Part shown: piece after piece, positions 8,213-15,943 of the stretch | Layout: each line of letters starts with the position of its first letter | Numbering within the stretch: position 1 is the first letter of the stretch | Assembly (NCBI GenBank): GCA_963921255.3 | Contig: CAWUEW020000001.1 | Coordinates: 992,001-1,056,000, forward strand | DNA: 64,000 nt | Source: JANSYL01 sp963921255 | GTDB lineage: Bacteria > Pseudomonadota > Alphaproteobacteria > Rhodobacterales > Rhodobacteraceae | Direction of reading: 5' to 3' | Program-made: the position numbers and the translations under genes | The notes under the pieces: generated by a model | Told to the model about the DNA's origin: nothing | What the model saw: the letters and a program-made list of their open reading frames with translations, nothing else | The model's database searches: none

Positions 8213-9478
8213 TTAGTAGATGCGCTGGCGTGCGGCTTCGAGACGCTCAAGGATGTCATCCAGGTTGTCCGGGAACACCATGAACTCCTGCAGGCCTTCC
8301 ATGCCAATCGACGCCATTTCCGCCGGGAAGTCGCGGTCAAAGAACTGCGCGATGCCACCGGTTGCGTTCTGGCTGAGCATTTCAAAGCCCTGCTGAATGA
8401 ACTCGTCATCCGCGACCGACGCATTCGCATTGATCGGCAGCTGACCCAGACCATCCGGACCGTTGATGCGCGTTTGCACTTCGGCCGAGGTCACGAACTG
8501 CAGGAACGCACGGGCCGCGTCGACGTTCTGCGCGCCGCTGGCGACGTGGAACGTGTCGGTCGGTGCGTCTTCACCCATTGCCGTAACTTCGGGGTTGATC
8601 ATCGGGAACTGGTAGAAGTCCAGCTGGTCGTCGGTCAGGCCCGCATTGCGCAACTGGTCGACGGCAAAGTTGCCCATCAGGTAGGCCGCGGCTTCGCCGT
8701 TGACCATGAAGGGCAGCGCTTCCTGCCAGCTGTAGTTCTGGTGGTCGGCGATGAAGCCGCCCATGTCGATCAGGGTCCGCCAGTTGGCAAAGGTCTGACG
8801 CACGCGGTCATCCGTCCACGGCACTTCGCCACGGGCCAGTTCCATGTGGAAGTCAAAGCCGTTGGTCCGCATGTTCAAGTAGTCGAACCAGCCACCGGCC
8901 GTCCAAAGGAAGCGGGTGCCGATCGTGTAGCAGGCGCGACCCGAATCAACGATCACCTGGCAGTTGGCCAGTTCTTCTTCCCAGGTCGACGGCTCGCTCA
9001 GGCCAAGCTCGTTGAAGATGTCTTCGCGATAGTAAACGCCCCACTGGTAGTAGGTGTAGGGCACGCCCCAGACACCGTCGTTCATGGCAAGGGCGCCACG
9101 GACCGATTCCAGGCCCTCAAAGTCGCCGGCATCCCACCACTCGGAGATGTCCATGAACAGGCCCGCATCCACGTAGGGGCCCATGCGGTTGGCCGCGTAC
9201 CAGTTCACAACATCCGGCGGGTTGGCCGAAAGAACGTTGCGGATCTGGGTTTTCCAGGCTTCGCGGTCGACGATCTCCAGTTCGACCGTCAGGTCCGGAT
9301 GCATGGCGTCAAATTCTGCGGCCAGGCTCTCCATCACGGCACGGGGGCCGGGGTTCGACATGTCCGAGAAGATGCGGAATTCGCCTTCCAGTGCAGCATG
9401 GCCGTCGGCGAATGCTGCGCCGCCAAGCATGGTTGCACCGGCGAGCGCTGCCGCGCCGGTCTTAAAGATGGAACGCAT
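8213..9478 (-). CDS. Extracellular sugar-binding protein of ABC transporter
   Basis: A 421-residue periplasmic solute-binding protein (bacterial type 1 extracellular family). It starts at ATG 9478 behind GGGAGGACACT; an upstream in-frame ATG at 9502 lacks a ribosome site. A signal peptide is clear: MRSIFKTG followed by a hydrophobic stretch ending AAFADGHA. First gene of the galactoside operon, divergent from the IclR regulator. It captures galactosides or galactose oligomers for the MalFG-type permeases; the ligand is inferred from the catabolic genes. Confidence 0.92.
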   Translation of the reverse strand: MRSIFKTGAAALAGATMLGGAAFADGHAALEGEFRIFSDMSNPGPRAVMESLAAEFDAMHPDLTVELEIVDREAWKTQIRNVLSANPPDVVNWYAANRMGPYVDAGLFMDISEWWDAGDFEGLESVRGALAMNDGVWGVPYTYYQWGVYYREDIFNELGLSEPSTWEEELANCQVIVDSGRACYTIGTRFLWTAGGWFDYLNMRTNGFDFHMELARGEVPWTDDRVRQTFANWRTLIDMGGFIADHQNYSWQEALPFMVNGEAAAYLMGNFAVDQLRNAGLTDDQLDFYQFPMINPEVTAMGEDAPTDTFHVASGAQNVDAARAFLQFVTSAEVQTRINGPDGLGQLPINANASVADDEFIQQGFEMLSQNATGGIAQFFDRDFPAEMASIGMEGLQEFMVFPDNLDDILERLEAARQRIY

Positions 9479-9507
9479 AGTGTCCTCCCTAGCTGGTTCC
9501 ATTATTT

Positions 9508-9520
9508 GAAACTTGGTTTC
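9508..9520. promoter_or_regulatory. Candidate IclR operator 1 (GAAAC-TTG-GTTTC)
   Basis: A perfect 5+3+5 inverted repeat about 30 bases upstream of the binding-protein start codon, in the divergent intergenic region. IclR-family regulators often bind palindromes of the GAAAC/GTTTC kind. Placement suits control of the catabolic operon. No binding evidence. Confidence 0.45.
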
Positions 9521-9567
9521 TTATGTTGAAATCCTAGCCCGAGTCAGCCTAGGCTTGTCAACAGCAA

Positions 9568-9584
9568 ACCTGGATCAACCAGGT
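9568..9584. promoter_or_regulatory. Candidate IclR operator 2 (ACCTGG-N5-CCAGGT)
   Basis: A perfect 6+5+6 inverted repeat 30 bases upstream of the IclR-family start codon, suitable for autoregulation. It differs in sequence from the GAAAC/GTTTC palindrome nearer the binding-protein gene, so the two may serve different proteins. Confidence 0.4.
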
Positions 9585-9613
9585 CACGACGACGTAAAGG
9601 GAGGATGGGCACC

Positions 9614-10402
9614 ATGCCCGATCGCACGCCAGGCGAGGGAACGGTGGCGAAAGCCTTGGCCGTTCTGGACGAGGTGGCCCGCTTTGGCCGCCCGGTCCGC
9701 TTTGGCGAGTTGCTGGCCGTCAGCCCGTTCCCGAAGGCAACGCTCTATCGCTTCGTCCAGGTGCTCACCAAGCAGGGGATGCTGAGCTACGATCCGGAAC
9801 GGCAAACCTACGCGCCGGGGCTGCGCCTCGTGCGGTTGGCGCATTCAGCCTGGCAGCATGCCTCGCTTGCGCCGATTGCCCGTCCGCATATTGATGCACT
9901 CTCGGCCGCTGTCGGGGAAACTGTGCACCTCGCGCAGATGGATCATGGGCAGGTGCTTTATGTCGACAAGCGCAACGCCCTGCAGCCGATCGAGATGTAT
10001 TCACAGGCCGGCAAGGTCGGCCCCGCCTATTGCACAGGGGTCGGCAAGGCGATGATGGCGTTTCTGCCGGAAGACGAGCTGCAGCCCATCCTCGCGCAGC
10101 AGTCCTATCACCGGTTCACCGAACACACATTCACAAGCGAAGCCGCCCTGCGCGAAGAATTGGCGGCAATCCGGGCCCGCGGACATGCCTACGACCGGGA
10201 AGAGCATGAACCGGGGATCATCTGTGTCGCGCTCCCGATTCTCACGCGCAGTGGGCGGGTCTTGGGGGCGATGTCCGTCACATCATCGACCGAGCGCATG
10301 TCGCTGAACGATTTGGATCAACACTTGCCACGCATTCGCGACGCCGTGGCAGCCATCGCGGCGGAGGCGCAGGATTGGCGCTTCCCCGACGCCGCTGAAT
10401 AA
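9614..10402 (+). CDS. IclR-family transcriptional regulator
   Basis: A 262-residue regulator: N-terminal winged helix-turn-helix (about residues 10-70, with VAKALAVLDEV and PKATLYRFVQVL) followed by the IclR effector domain (HLAQMDHGQVLYVDK; GIICVALPI). I take ATG 9614, nine bases after AAAGGGAGG; the ATG at 9605 overlaps the ribosome site itself. It is divergent from the transport/catabolic operon and upstream of the transporter ATPase. It is expected to control both in response to a galactose-pathway sugar acid or similar ligand. Confidence 0.92.
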   Translation: MPDRTPGEGTVAKALAVLDEVARFGRPVRFGELLAVSPFPKATLYRFVQVLTKQGMLSYDPERQTYAPGLRLVRLAHSAWQHASLAPIARPHIDALSAAVGETVHLAQMDHGQVLYVDKRNALQPIEMYSQAGKVGPAYCTGVGKAMMAFLPEDELQPILAQQSYHRFTEHTFTSEAALREELAAIRARGHAYDREEHEPGIICVALPILTRSGRVLGAMSVTSSTERMSLNDLDQHLPRIRDAVAAIAAEAQDWRFPDAAE

Positions 10403-10421
10403 GAGCGAAAAGGGAGAGGCC

Positions 10422-11477
10422 ATGTCTGGCTTGCAATTGCAGCAGGTGATCAAACGCTACGGAGCCACGCAGGTGATCCACGGCGTCGACCTGGACATCG
10501 AGGATGGAGAGTTTTGTGTGTTCGTCGGCCCATCCGGCTGCGGAAAATCAACGCTCCTGCGTATGGTTGCCGGGTTGGAGGAAACCAGCGAAGGGCACAT
10601 TTCCATCGGGGCGCGGGACGTCACCAATCTGGACCCATCCGATCGCGGTGTGGCCATGGTGTTCCAGACCTACGCGCTTTACCCCCACATGACCGTTGAA
10701 GAAAATATGGGGTTCGGGCTCAAGATGACGGGCCACCCCAAGGATGAGATTGCGCGCAAGGTTGGCGAAGCCTCGCGCGTGCTCAAGCTCGATGAATATC
10801 TCAAGCGCAAGCCCAAGGCGCTCTCGGGCGGGCAGCGCCAGCGCGTCGCAATCGGTCGGGCCATCGTCCGCGGCCCGGAGGTGTTCCTGTTTGACGAGCC
10901 TCTGTCCAACCTCGATGCCGAGTTGCGCGTAGAGATGCGGGTCGAAATCGCCCGGCTCCACAATGAAATCGGCGCGACCATGATCTACGTGACCCACGAT
11001 CAGACCGAGGCCATGACGCTGGCCGACAAGATTGTGGTTTTGCGGGCCGGCCGGATCGAACAGGTCGGCCGACCCCTGGATCTGTACAACGACCCCGACA
11101 ACAAATTCGTGGCCGGGTTTATCGGAAGCCCCGCAATGAACTTCTTTGACGGCGTTGCGGCGGGCGGCACGGTGACGGTGCCGGCGCTCGGGGGGGCGAC
11201 CGTGCCAGCCCCGAATTCCATGACACAGGACGGCCCGATCCTGGTCGGATTGCGACCCAACCAATTGTCCATTGCCGACGGGTCAAGCCACACGGTCGAT
11301 CTGTCCGAACAATTGGGCGGCGTGGCCTACCACTATCTGCACGCCCCGGACGGAAGCCGAATCATTGTCGAAGCGCACGACCAGGTTGCCCCGAAATCCG
11401 GCACCGCGATCGGCCTCAGCTTTGAACCGGCAGACGCGCTGTTCTTCGATGCCTCGACCGAGCTTCGGTTGCGTTAA
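10422..11477 (+). CDS. Sugar ABC transporter ATP-binding protein (UgpC/MsmK type)
   Basis: A 351-residue ATPase. It has Walker A GPSGCGKST, signature LSGGQRQRVA, Walker B VFLFDEPLSNLDAE, the switch histidine in YVTHDQTEAM and a C-terminal TOBE/MalK-like domain. Start ATG 10422 follows GGGAGAGGCC. It lies 20 bases after the IclR gene and on the opposite strand from the rest of the transporter, which otherwise lacks an ATPase, so it almost certainly energises that importer. Its stop overlaps the stop of the convergent sulfotransferase gene within TTAA at 11474-11477. Confidence 0.94.
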   Translation: MSGLQLQQVIKRYGATQVIHGVDLDIEDGEFCVFVGPSGCGKSTLLRMVAGLEETSEGHISIGARDVTNLDPSDRGVAMVFQTYALYPHMTVEENMGFGLKMTGHPKDEIARKVGEASRVLKLDEYLKRKPKALSGGQRQRVAIGRAIVRGPEVFLFDEPLSNLDAELRVEMRVEIARLHNEIGATMIYVTHDQTEAMTLADKIVVLRAGRIEQVGRPLDLYNDPDNKFVAGFIGSPAMNFFDGVAAGGTVTVPALGGATVPAPNSMTQDGPILVGLRPNQLSIADGSSHTVDLSEQLGGVAYHYLHAPDGSRIIVEAHDQVAPKSGTAIGLSFEPADALFFDASTELRLR

Positions 11478-12277
11478 GCGCGGTCGAAGCTGTAGCCGAA
11501 CCGCTTGGCCGCGGGTCCGCATCGGTTCTGGACAGTCTGGATCTGGCGCGCCGTCAACACCGTGCGCCACCGCGCGCGCGGTGCATGGGCGTCCCCTCTG
11601 GTGAAAAGGCCCTCGGGCGCGTCGATCTCCGCAAAGGCCAGAATCCGGGCCATCTCGCCCGGGACATCCGCAACAAGGTCTTCGTAGCGCACCTCCATAA
11701 GGCGATCGGGATAGGCGGCGGCAAGCGTCCGCAGGATCAGAATCGCCTCCATCCAGTAGTTGCAGGCCCCGTGGATATCGGGAACGGCCACCTGCCGGCC
11801 GGCGACAAGGCTCGCCACCACATTCAGGGGATGGCGCACCAGGTGAAGGAACCGCGCTTTCGGCAATTCCTGCGCCATCAACGCGGCGCCATAGACGTTT
11901 TGGGGGCTTTTTTCACACCATCGGTAAGGGGCCGGTTGGCCCAGTGCGCGGGCATAGGCGGCCACATAACGCCGCAACAACTCTGCCTTGGTGCGGCTTT
12001 GCCTCAAAAGCAACGCGAACTCCGCCTCTGACAGGCCGTCCATCCGCCGATGGCGGCGCAGCGTGGGGTTGCCCGTATACACGTGCGCTGTGCGCGGTGT
12101 GCGAAAGGGCTCGGCCCACCGGAAGAAATGGGTTTCCTCCGGGCAGATCACGCCGGGCACCCGGCGCAGCAGGTCGCGGGTCAGGGTCGTGCCGGACCGC
12201 ACACAACCGATCAGCAACAGGGGCCGATCATCGGCCAAGGCGGGGCCGGGTTGCCAGGTCACGCTTTTGCACACCAT
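11474..12277 (-). CDS. Sulfotransferase-family protein
   Basis: A protein of about 267 residues that moves sulfate from PAPS to an acceptor. The 5'-phosphosulfate loop LLLIGCVRSGTTLTRDLL is near the N-terminus and the 3'-phosphate region is HLVRHPLNVVASL. Start choice is open. ATG 12277 overlaps the glycosyltransferase gene by 19 bases, while a GTG at 12262 would overlap its stop by the tidy GTGA. Coupling to a glycosyltransferase suggests sulfation of a polysaccharide or glycolipid. Acceptor unknown. Confidence 0.85.
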   Translation of the reverse strand: MVCKSVTWQPGPALADDRPLLLIGCVRSGTTLTRDLLRRVPGVICPEETHFFRWAEPFRTPRTAHVYTGNPTLRRHRRMDGLSEAEFALLLRQSRTKAELLRRYVAAYARALGQPAPYRWCEKSPQNVYGAALMAQELPKARFLHLVRHPLNVVASLVAGRQVAVPDIHGACNYWMEAILILRTLAAAYPDRLMEVRYEDLVADVPGEMARILAFAEIDAPEGLFTRGDAHAPRARWRTVLTARQIQTVQNRCGPAAKRFGYSFDRA

Positions 12278-14784
12278 CGCGTGGCCGGCGGGGGGCAGGC
12301 CTGGTGCGCATTCCGGCCCAGTCGATGGGCCCATGCGTCAAACAGGGCGTCGCCGGACAGGTCGGCGGGATCACAGGCGACCGCGTGGCCGTTCGGCGCC
12401 GCCCGGAGGGCGTCACCCTGTCCGCCGAGGGCGAATCCAAAGACCGGCAACCCGGTGGCCAGCATCTCGTGCGTGGTGAAGGAAAAGGTTTCGGGCCAGA
12501 TGGACGGGCTCAACCACGCCCCAATCCCGTACCGGGCGGTCAGTTCGGAGATGTCCGATCGATCATATCCACCGTGCACCAAGACACACGGCGGCAGGGA
12601 TACCATGGGATCGCATGCGCCCAGAACCACGACGCGGGCGCGCCGGTCTACCGCCGCGCGCGCCGCGAATCGCGCGACGATGCCGGCGCCCTTCTGACGG
12701 TTGAGATTGCCAAGGACCCCCACAACCGTTGGCCGTGCGTGCGATCGGCACACATGGGCCACCGGGACGGGCAGACGGTGCGGACGGCGCACGACCCGCG
12801 CCCGCAGTTCGGGATAGGCCTCCAGCAACAGGCGCTGGCTGCTGTCGGAAAAGACCACGACCTCGTCACAGCGCTGCAGGAACCGCCGCCAGGTCGATTG
12901 CCACTGCGCGATGGGCACCACCTGCCCGCTCATCGACCGGGCCTGATGCGCGGGGCCCGACACTGCCGCCCTGCCCGCGCCGCGAAAGCGCAATGTGTGA
13001 TCCAGCAGGCAATAGGACGGGCTGATCATGAAGAAGTCGTGCAGCCGGGCCGAGAGACGGTCACCCCGGTCAGGCCGCAGCAGCGACAGCAACGCCGCCG
13101 GCAGGGACGCCGGATCCGCATCACCGACACCACAGGAATAGATGACGTGCAGCGACGGGATCGGTGCCAACAGGCGCGCAACGGTCGTGATCTCCTCGGC
13201 CGTGGCCGTCAACGTGCCTCCGGCCCAATGCACCTCAACCTGCCAGCGGGCGTCCGCCGCGCCCACCCGCAGCACCACGGCCAGGCCGCCCACCCTGACC
13301 GCGTCGGCGATTTCCGCCCGCAGGGCATCCTCCGCACCGCCGCCAAGCGCGTGGCCGAGAAACATCGGCACCGTGCGGGATGCGGACACCGCCGCCTGCG
13401 CGAACAGCAGCGCCATTTTCAGGCCAAGCAGGGGATCGCAGGCCATGTAGGTCTGCACCGCAGCGCCGAACGTTGGATAGCGACGGGACAGCATGTCATT
13501 CGACCTGGCGACAAGCCGTGCGCGCTGCTCGGCACCAAAGCTGGCATGGCCCACATGTTCGACACACAGGCCGGGCACAGCCACATGCCGTCCGCCGAGC
13601 GCGGCGATCGCCTGACACCAATCCACTTCCTCCCCATAGCCCGGGGCGAACGCCGAATCGAAGCGCGGCTTTCGGCGCAGCCAATCGGCGCTTAGGGCCA
13701 TGCAAAAGCCAATCCCGGTCGGAATCTCGGGCCAGCAGTTCGCGGCGGCACAGGCCTGCGCCACGTCATCGATTTGGGTCATCATACGCCGATCCGGACG
13801 CCGGTCCGGGCACAGGATCGGGACGCTCAGAATCTCGGCCCGGTTGGACAATGGGGTGGCGGACGCAATGGTCGGATCCCGCTCCAGCGGCGCAACAAGC
13901 CGGGAGGCCCACCGGTCCGGCACCAGCGCGTCTGAATTGAGAAGAACCACGGTCTGCCCCAAGGACACCGCGTGGGCCAGGGCGCGGTTCACCGTTCCGA
14001 CAAATCCGAGGTTACGCGGATTGCTGAGGCGTATGACCTGTTTGGGGTGGCGCGCTGCGAACTGGTCCAACATGGGCCGGATGCGAGGGTCGGGTGAGGC
14101 ATCATCCACGAGGGTCATGCGCCAGGGGAGGTCCGTATGTCGGGCCACACGTTCGAGGCAGGCACGGGTGAGGTCCACCGCATCGAACACCGGCACGACA
14201 ATCGTAATGGCGCGGCGCCCCCGGTGCGGGGTCGCAGGGGCGAAGTGACCGGGGATCAATCGCTGGCGTTCCGCGACAGGCCCGAGCCCAAAGGCGCGTT
14301 TCACGGCCGCGCGATGGACCCACCCGCCCTGCCGCATCCAGCCGACAATCGCCGGCATGGCGCGCAGACCGTCCCGCACAAACATCCGCACGAGACGCAG
14401 AGTCGCGCGCAGCCGCAGCGGGGCCGTCGGATCCGGCACGGCAACCGCCAGCGGCGGACCCCCATCGACATGACCGTGCAAGACAAGATTGCGCGCCCCG
14501 ACCGGCGCGCGCAGATCAAAGCCCGATGTCAGCGGCCCGCGGCCCAGTTGCGCGACATCCGCCCGCGCGCCCCACCGGGCCACCGTCGCGACGCCGCCTG
14601 TCCAACGCAACTCAAGCGCGACACCCGCGGCCCATCCGGAAAGCACGATCTGTCCATCCGCGATCCGCACCCGTTCCACGTGCCCCACGACACGCCGGTC
14701 GTGCCCCTTCAACGCAAACCCACGCAGGCGGTCTTCGTGGGTCACACGGTATCTGTGGAACAATGCCCTCAGCCGGGACAACAT
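12259..14784 (-). CDS. Bifunctional glycosyltransferase (GT2 plus GT4-like domains)
   Basis: An 841-residue protein. Residues 1 to about 180 form a beta-rich region I do not recognise. About 190-430 is a GT-A family 2 domain (ITIVVPVFDAVDLTRACL, the Asp pair in LVDDASPD, the donor block NPRNLGFVGTVNRAL, and LLNSDALV). The C-terminal third is GT4-like (VVGVLGNLNRQKGAGIVARF; SPSIWPETFSFTTHEMLATGLPV). No signal peptide or clear membrane span is visible. It probably adds two sugars to a surface glycan, with the coupled sulfotransferase acting afterwards. The acceptor cannot be read from sequence. Confidence 0.85.
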   Translation of the reverse strand: MLSRLRALFHRYRVTHEDRLRGFALKGHDRRVVGHVERVRIADGQIVLSGWAAGVALELRWTGGVATVARWGARADVAQLGRGPLTSGFDLRAPVGARNLVLHGHVDGGPPLAVAVPDPTAPLRLRATLRLVRMFVRDGLRAMPAIVGWMRQGGWVHRAAVKRAFGLGPVAERQRLIPGHFAPATPHRGRRAITIVVPVFDAVDLTRACLERVARHTDLPWRMTLVDDASPDPRIRPMLDQFAARHPKQVIRLSNPRNLGFVGTVNRALAHAVSLGQTVVLLNSDALVPDRWASRLVAPLERDPTIASATPLSNRAEILSVPILCPDRRPDRRMMTQIDDVAQACAAANCWPEIPTGIGFCMALSADWLRRKPRFDSAFAPGYGEEVDWCQAIAALGGRHVAVPGLCVEHVGHASFGAEQRARLVARSNDMLSRRYPTFGAAVQTYMACDPLLGLKMALLFAQAAVSASRTVPMFLGHALGGGAEDALRAEIADAVRVGGLAVVLRVGAADARWQVEVHWAGGTLTATAEEITTVARLLAPIPSLHVIYSCGVGDADPASLPAALLSLLRPDRGDRLSARLHDFFMISPSYCLLDHTLRFRGAGRAAVSGPAHQARSMSGQVVPIAQWQSTWRRFLQRCDEVVVFSDSSQRLLLEAYPELRARVVRRPHRLPVPVAHVCRSHARPTVVGVLGNLNRQKGAGIVARFAARAAVDRRARVVVLGACDPMVSLPPCVLVHGGYDRSDISELTARYGIGAWLSPSIWPETFSFTTHEMLATGLPVFGFALGGQGDALRAAPNGHAVACDPADLSGDALFDAWAHRLGRNAHQACPPPATRWCAKA

Positions 14785-14889
14785 CGGCGGCGTGGCATGC
14801 TGGCGCCAAAGCGGCGGCTATGAGGCGGGATTTCCATCCCCATAGCCTGACCCGAACACCCTAAGGAGCCGTAAAGACCGGGCAGCCCT

Positions 14890-15840
14890 CTAGGCGGCGA
14901 TCCAATCGAAGAAATCGGCCCCGGCGCGGGCCCGAAGCTCGCGCGCCATCGCTGCGCCCAGGGCTGCGCCGTCTTCGATCGGGGCGCTGCGGTCATCGCG
15001 CAGCACTTCCGAGCCGTCCGGGCGCAGAATCTCACCCCGCAGGCGCAGGGTGCCGCCCTCCAACTCCGCCAATCCGGCGATCGGTGTTTCACAAGACCCG
15101 TCAAGGCCCGCAAGGAACGCCCGCTCGGCCGCAAGACGCTGGCCCGTCGGACCGTCGTGGATGGCCTCCAACATTGCGGCGGCGCGCATGTCATCCGCGC
15201 GCCGTTCGATGCCGATGGCACCTTGCGCGACGGCGGGCAGGACATCCTCCACGTCGATGGCGGACTTCACCACATCTGTCATACCAAGGCGCCGTAGTCC
15301 GGCCATTGCAAGGAAGGTGGCGTCGGCCACGTCATCCCCGAGCTTCTTCATGCGGGTCTGTACATTCCCGCGAAACTCCACAACGCGCAGATCCGGGCGG
15401 CGCGCGATCAATTGCGCCCTGCGACGCAAAGACGAGGTGCCGACGCGGGCGCCGGCGGGTAGATCGGCGAGGGACGCGTGGGTCAGCGACACGAACGCAT
15501 CGCGCACGTCTTCGCGTGGCAGGTAACAATCCAACAACAAACCCGCAGGTTGTTCCACGGGCATGTCCTTCATCGAGTGAACCGCAATGTCAATTTTACC
15601 TGACAGCATGTCCTCTTCGATTTCCTTGGTGAAGAGGCCCTTGCCCCCAATCTCTTTCAAGGGCCGGTCCAAAACCCGGTCCCCAGTCGTCTTGATCACG
15701 AAGATCTCAAAGGAATCATGTTCCAAATCAAAGGCTTTAGACAGCCGTTCGCGAGTTTCATAAGCTTGCGCCAAGGCAAGCGGGGAACCGCGTGTACCAA
15801 TCTTCAGCGGGCGGGCGGGGGTCGGGAGGTCGGTCGTCAT
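14890..15840 (-). CDS. hemC: Hydroxymethylbilane synthase (porphobilinogen deaminase)
   Basis: A 316-residue enzyme joining four porphobilinogens into hydroxymethylbilane. Conserved blocks are IGTRGSPLALAQA at the N-terminus, the catalytic Asp region DIAVHSMKDMP, GTSSLRRRAQL with substrate arginines, VEFRGNVQTRMKK, and the dipyrromethane-cofactor cysteine in DGSCETPIAG. Length is typical. It is divergent from hemE across a 103-base intergenic region holding a PpsR-type operator, so both are probably co-regulated in tetrapyrrole supply. Confidence 0.97.
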   Translation of the reverse strand: MTTDLPTPARPLKIGTRGSPLALAQAYETRERLSKAFDLEHDSFEIFVIKTTGDRVLDRPLKEIGGKGLFTKEIEEDMLSGKIDIAVHSMKDMPVEQPAGLLLDCYLPREDVRDAFVSLTHASLADLPAGARVGTSSLRRRAQLIARRPDLRVVEFRGNVQTRMKKLGDDVADATFLAMAGLRRLGMTDVVKSAIDVEDVLPAVAQGAIGIERRADDMRAAAMLEAIHDGPTGQRLAAERAFLAGLDGSCETPIAGLAELEGGTLRLRGEILRPDGSEVLRDDRSAPIEDGAALGAAMARELRARAGADFFDWIAA

Positions 15841-15856
15841 GATGCCATTCTATATC

Positions 15857-15874
15857 TGTCAACTTGACTTGACA
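15857..15874. promoter_or_regulatory. PpsR/CrtJ-type operator between hemC and hemE
   Basis: The 18 bases TGTCAACTTGACTTGACA fit the PpsR/CrtJ consensus TGT-N12-ACA and form a perfect TGTCAA-N6-TTGACA palindrome. A further TTGACA half-site lies at 15887-15892. The site is 17 bases from the hemC start codon and 70 from hemE. PpsR/CrtJ represses photopigment and some heme genes under oxygen in Rhodobacter. Binding here is inferred. Confidence 0.7.
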
Positions 15875-15900
15875 ATCAACTTCGGATTGACAGTCTTATA

Positions 15901-15923
15901 TTAGGCACACGTTACTTGCCTAA
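15901..15923. promoter_or_regulatory. Inverted repeat upstream of hemE (TTAGGCA-N9-TGCCTAA)
   Basis: A perfect 7-base inverted repeat with a nine-base spacer, ending 20 bases before the hemE start codon. Its half-site is unrelated to the PpsR-type palindrome. It could be a second operator or a 5'-leader hairpin. I do not recognise the binding protein. Confidence 0.4.
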
Positions 15924-15943
15924 ACGACCGAGGACCAAGACAC

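Noticed and set aside
11944..13695. Long plus-strand open frame (583 codons) opposite the glycosyltransferase
   Set aside because: Opposite a gene with recognisable GT2 and GT4 motifs; composition is that of an antisense shadow, with no ribosome site or family.
15864..15879. FNR box between hemC and hemE (TTGAC...ATCAA)
   Set aside because: The half-sites are six bases apart and not four; the sequence fits PpsR far better.
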